A stretch of DNA of 64,000 nt from Halocaridina rubra. Its lineage: Eukaryota; Arthropoda; Malacostraca; Decapoda; Atyidae. The DNA is taken from positions 41,001 to 105,000 of the forward strand of contig JAXCGZ010009448.1 of NCBI GenBank assembly GCA_037179515.1, read 5' to 3'. Below, one piece after another: positions 1 through 64,000 of this stretch (positions are counted from its first letter, which is position 1; every line of letters begins with the position of its first letter). The notes beneath the pieces are model-generated. The model was not told the DNA's origin. It ran no database searches and saw nothing but the letters and a program-made list of their open reading frames with translations. The position numbers and the translations under genes were made by a program.

Positions 1-777
1 ATCACGACCATTTTGCCTTCCTGTGTAGTGTTAGGATAACTATTTGCTTAATATATATTTACTAATATATATTACGTAATAACATTCATGATAACAACGT
101 TGTACTTGTACTTATATGTTATGCAGTAGAAGGATATAGAAAGCCCTTTGTTTATGTGTTTTTATATATGATTCTGTTAACTATATTTAGAAGGTTACAC
201 AGTTTACTCTGACCTCACTTAGAATATGATACATATCTATTTCTTTGACGGACGTGTCTTTTTAATTTATTTTATTAGGCAGTATGGTTTATTGAGTATC
301 TGAACACATTAAGATCATATGTTTTATGAAATGTTAATAAATCTGTTTCATGAACTTTGAGGAACATCATTGGTAGATTCATTATTTTTATGTCCTCACA
401 AAATTGCTGCAAATCCCATTTTCTTCTTTTATGTATCATTTTGCTTTCCTACCTCAACAAAGAGTGTCTTCATATTTTATATGGTGTTTACTCTGTAAAG
501 ACACTTTTGTGAGATATGTTGTGCTGAAAGTACTTATATCCCTTCAACATTTAGTATTTTTTTTAATATATCCATTTTGATATATTTTGCTTTCTTAACT
601 GCAATGTCACCTAATCCTATTCAGCCTTGGATATAAATGCTACTGTTGCAATATCATATTATGTGTACTTTTACACTAGAAAGTTTATTACATAAAAAGC
701 TCTTGTACTGCAGTGTTTAGGTCTAAAGGCAGGATTTGTTGTTAAATAAAAGAAATGACATGCTTGTTTTATTTCAG
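1..777 (+). other. Intron of the vari-like gene (3' part)
   Basis: AT-rich sequence ending in a good 3' splice site (TTATTTCAG at 769-777). I see no coding segment, repeat family or RNA gene in it. The upstream exons of the MAGUK gene must lie before position 1. Confidence 0.7.
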
Positions 778-60454
<59,677 letters not shown>

Positions 60455-63240
60455 CGCTGATCTCAAATCCTGAGTAGAGATGGTTATATATTTAATGTTT
60501 TGTAATGACGTACCAGAGTTTTAACTCTGTTAAAATGCTCAAGGCATCAGTAAATGTGTATTGGTAAACACCCTAAATTTTCTATCTTCTAAAATGATTT
60601 TTTGGAGCTGTAGTGACTTATTTCTCTATATAACCAATGTTTTCTACCAAGTATCCATCCAGTACCTATTGTATCACTCGCAATATTTGCTACTTGGTCT
60701 TCCATTATAATCAAATTGGTTGCTCGCATACTCTTTCCCATAAGTTTCTTTGGAAAATCACATGAACGATAATTTTGAAAAATATACTTATTCGCAATTT
60801 TAAACTAAGCATTGCTATTTCATTATAGAATGATAATGATTATTTCTTAAATATGGAAGTAATTTCAGTTTAAGTGCTGTAATATAAGTGCTTAATACTG
60901 TTACTTGCTACAGAATCCAAAAATGTATAATTCCTTTACTTGTGTAGATTGACTAGAAAATATAAAATAAGTACCAGTAAATTGCTAACCTATATACGCT
61001 AGAGAAAGAGAGTTGTTACACCAGTGAACCATCTAGTTGTTACATTTTTTCTACTTGTGTAAAGATATACTTCTGTAAAAATAGACATTGCAAAGATTAC
61101 ATTTACTGCTAGGGTATTATGTAAATATACAAATTGTAAAATGTAAAGTTACTATTACATGATCCAAATATTTGCTATATTGAAGTTAATTTGCAAAGTA
61201 TAGATAATAAAAATAAATTCAGTATTATCACTTCAGTGTAATGAGAATTGTTTGAAGTATTAGAGCTATCTTACCCAGCCATTATCAGGTTGTGGTCATT
61301 TAAGCCTCCGAATCATGGCATAAGATATTGATGACAAAACCATTTTCAGACTTTTTTTTTTATTTAGGAAACAGTCAGACCTGAGACTCCATTATAATTG
61401 TGAAGCACTTTAACATAAACTGTGGCATATCTAGGGTGAAAATAAATCACTGGTCAAAACCACGATTTCACTTTTTTAAATAAATGCTTATGAAAAGCTA
61501 AAAATTTTATGGAAAATTGTAGATCAACAATTATGAAGAAGATAAAATTTAAGTTTAATTAAGAATAACCGAAATAAATTATTATCATACATATGGAAGA
61601 ACTGTAAGTTACAATGTAAACACCGGAATAGGCTCAAAGAAATTGTTGAATCATAAAATTTGATTGTTATTTACATGGATTGTCAGTGAAAATGAATACT
61701 ACATATGGCTAGAAATATTTAGAGAATGTTAAAAATGTTTCAGAAGGGTGTAACCAGTTCCAGGCTGCTTAACTTTAATAAGAACTGTGTCTGAGCAAAG
61801 TTTATTGGTTAAGGGATACAGATTGTGTGTTGCTATAACTCTACTGAATGAAACGTAAAAAATTTGCTCTAGGGGAACAAATATAAAAGGTAAATTTACT
61901 TGAGTCACCACATTGATAAGTGTTGCTGAATAAAAAAAAAAGAGTAGGAGAAGGGAACCTACAAGCTTAACATTTTCTCGTGAATACTGTTAGGCATTTT
62001 AAGTAATTTCAAGAATAATGAGCGATAAATTACTCATATTATGTGAATTAATTTTTGTTACACTTTCACCATTGCTGCGTTACTTGAGAATGCACTAGCC
62101 ATATTACAAGTAATAGAGCTGTACTTAAATGGCATTTTTTATATACTGTATAACATCCTGTGTCACTGCCTGTGCAGGAAGTATGCAAAACTTCATCATT
62201 CATGGTAGTAAATATAAAATGTTTAATAAAAAAAAGACTCGCTGAAGTATACTAGACAAGACAGTTTTTCCTAATATATCATTTCAACAGTGTATTTTCA
62301 TGTGAATGAATTTGCATGTAGCTTAAGGCAACATACGGCTTCTATTGTGTAATTTGCCTATTTTAAACTGTTGTTTAACTTCTTGAGTGCTGTATATAAA
62401 TGCATTATTTGTAACAATATCTAAACTATAAGCTTTCATGTACATTTAGGTTTTTACATAATATATTGTTCTTAGCAAGATTTATACTTGAATTTGAAGA
62501 CAATAAAGAGAGAACAATAATAGAACTCCATTAGATTAAAATCAAAAGTGGCTGGTAAGACAAACAGTGAAAAAAATCCGTCCTATGCCAAGTTCTGTAT
62601 TAACGACCAAAAACGAAAAGTGTTTTAAGGAATTAAAATATTTTATTTAATTTTTTATATTTATACTTTAGGGTTGGCATTTCTTCCTCCAAGGCAACCA
62701 GCTTGCCTGACATACTGTAATATGCATGGAGAACACAGCTTAAACAAACGTTTTTACTGATGCCCAAACCATGCTATCACAAATTGTTATGGAAATTCTT
62801 GAAAATATTTGGATATCTATTAGCGAGACCATATCCTACTGAAGCCAACATGATGGTTAATACAAAATTAACAACATGAGGTGTCAGGTAGTAGACAGCA
62901 GTTCTAAGGTTAGAAAAAAAAATTCAGGGAAGATGGAAGTGCAAGTTTCATGCTCCCCAAACACTTTTAATTTTCATTTAATGACGTGCAGGAAATAGCA
63001 GAACATCATTCTTCCTTCCTTAACAACAAGGATTTAGATTTCTGGGTGAGAAGTGAAGTAATGGAGTAAAAGATACACACCCTATCAGTATTAAAACGGC
63101 TTTCACTGACTTAAAATATGGTGAGTAACTTTCCAAAGTATAAGGTTGCAATAAATAATCTGATCTTCAGCATTTTCCCAGTGCAAATACCCTACCACCA
63201 GAGCCATGTACTGTAAGAAAATATTAAACATTATCAAGAA
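60455..63240 (+). other. 3' UTR of the vari-like gene and downstream DNA
   Basis: No further coding segment. Possible poly(A) signals AATAAA are at 61212, 62225 and 62502; which is used cannot be told from sequence. No repeat family was recognised. Confidence 0.6.
61212..61217 (+). terminator. Candidate poly(A) signal AATAAA
   Basis: First AATAAA after the stop codon (about 760 nt downstream), followed within 60 nt by T/GT-rich sequence (CAGTGTAATGAGAATTGTTTG). Weak evidence in AT-rich DNA. Confidence 0.35.
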
Positions 63241-63251
63241 ATATAAATATT

Positions 63252-64000
<749 letters not shown>

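Noticed and set aside
736..777. ATG at 736 as the start of the MAGUK protein
   Set aside because: A canonical acceptor lies at 776-777, and the conserved protein continues upstream into L27 domains in this family.

Overview
The window is eukaryotic, AT-rich and packed with microsatellites and transposon remains. It most likely comes from an arthropod, and probably a decapod crustacean. The basis is an arthropod-style Varicose gene, the arthropod TTAGG pentamer inside one repeat, very long (TA)n, (CT)n and (GT)n arrays, and a mix of Tigger/pogo elements, several LINE families, tRNA-derived SINEs and a Gypsy-like relic. The species is an inference, because no marker gene is present.

There is one host gene. 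It lies on the + strand from before position 778 to a stop codon at 60454. It encodes a p55-type MAGUK scaffold of the Varicose / MPP2-MPP6 group. Ten coding exons can be placed: 778-1089, 3528-3647, 3714-3818, 8397-8513, 8947-9108, 28861-29071, 54143-54345, 56669-56800, 59332-59406 and 60278-60454. Joined, they give 537 codons covering the end of the L27 region, PDZ, linker, SH3, HOOK and a complete GK-like domain. The first exons, with the L27 domains and the promoter, lie upstream of the window. All junctions are phase 0 except 29071/54143, which is phase 1. Intron 5 (about 19.8 kb) and intron 6 (about 25.1 kb) hold most of the repeats.

Layout. 1-4.2 kb: PDZ exons, with a TigA-ended foldback element between them. 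4.2-7.2 kb: a TigB transposon relic and a (CT)n array. 8.4-9.1 kb: SH3 exons. 9.5-28.6 kb (intron 5): LINE C, a Gypsy-like pol relic, LINE A, a tandem tRNA-like repeat, a SINE, two inverted TigA copies flanking TigB and a TigA MITE, an element carrying about 182-bp tandem repeats, a TigB fragment, a hairpin element and a second LINE C. 28.9 kb: HOOK/early GK exon. 29.4-53.9 kb (intron 6): five LINE A copies, a near-full-length TigA relic, TigC, SINE copies, the second 182-bp-repeat element, LINE B with a nested MITE, and a perfect 167-bp palindrome. 54.1-60.5 kb: the four last GK exons. 60.5-64 kb: 3' UTR and flank, ending in a hairpin and a (TA)n array of more than 600 bp.

TigA, TigB and TigC are names used here for three Tigger/pogo-like families. 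LINE A, B and C, TR182 and HP are also local names. No bacterial gene, CRISPR array, rRNA gene or convincing functional tRNA gene was seen. The parts most likely to be undescribed are the hairpin elements embedded in (TA)n arrays, the 182-bp-repeat element, the tandem tRNA-like array and the nested foldback. None looks like a host gene system.
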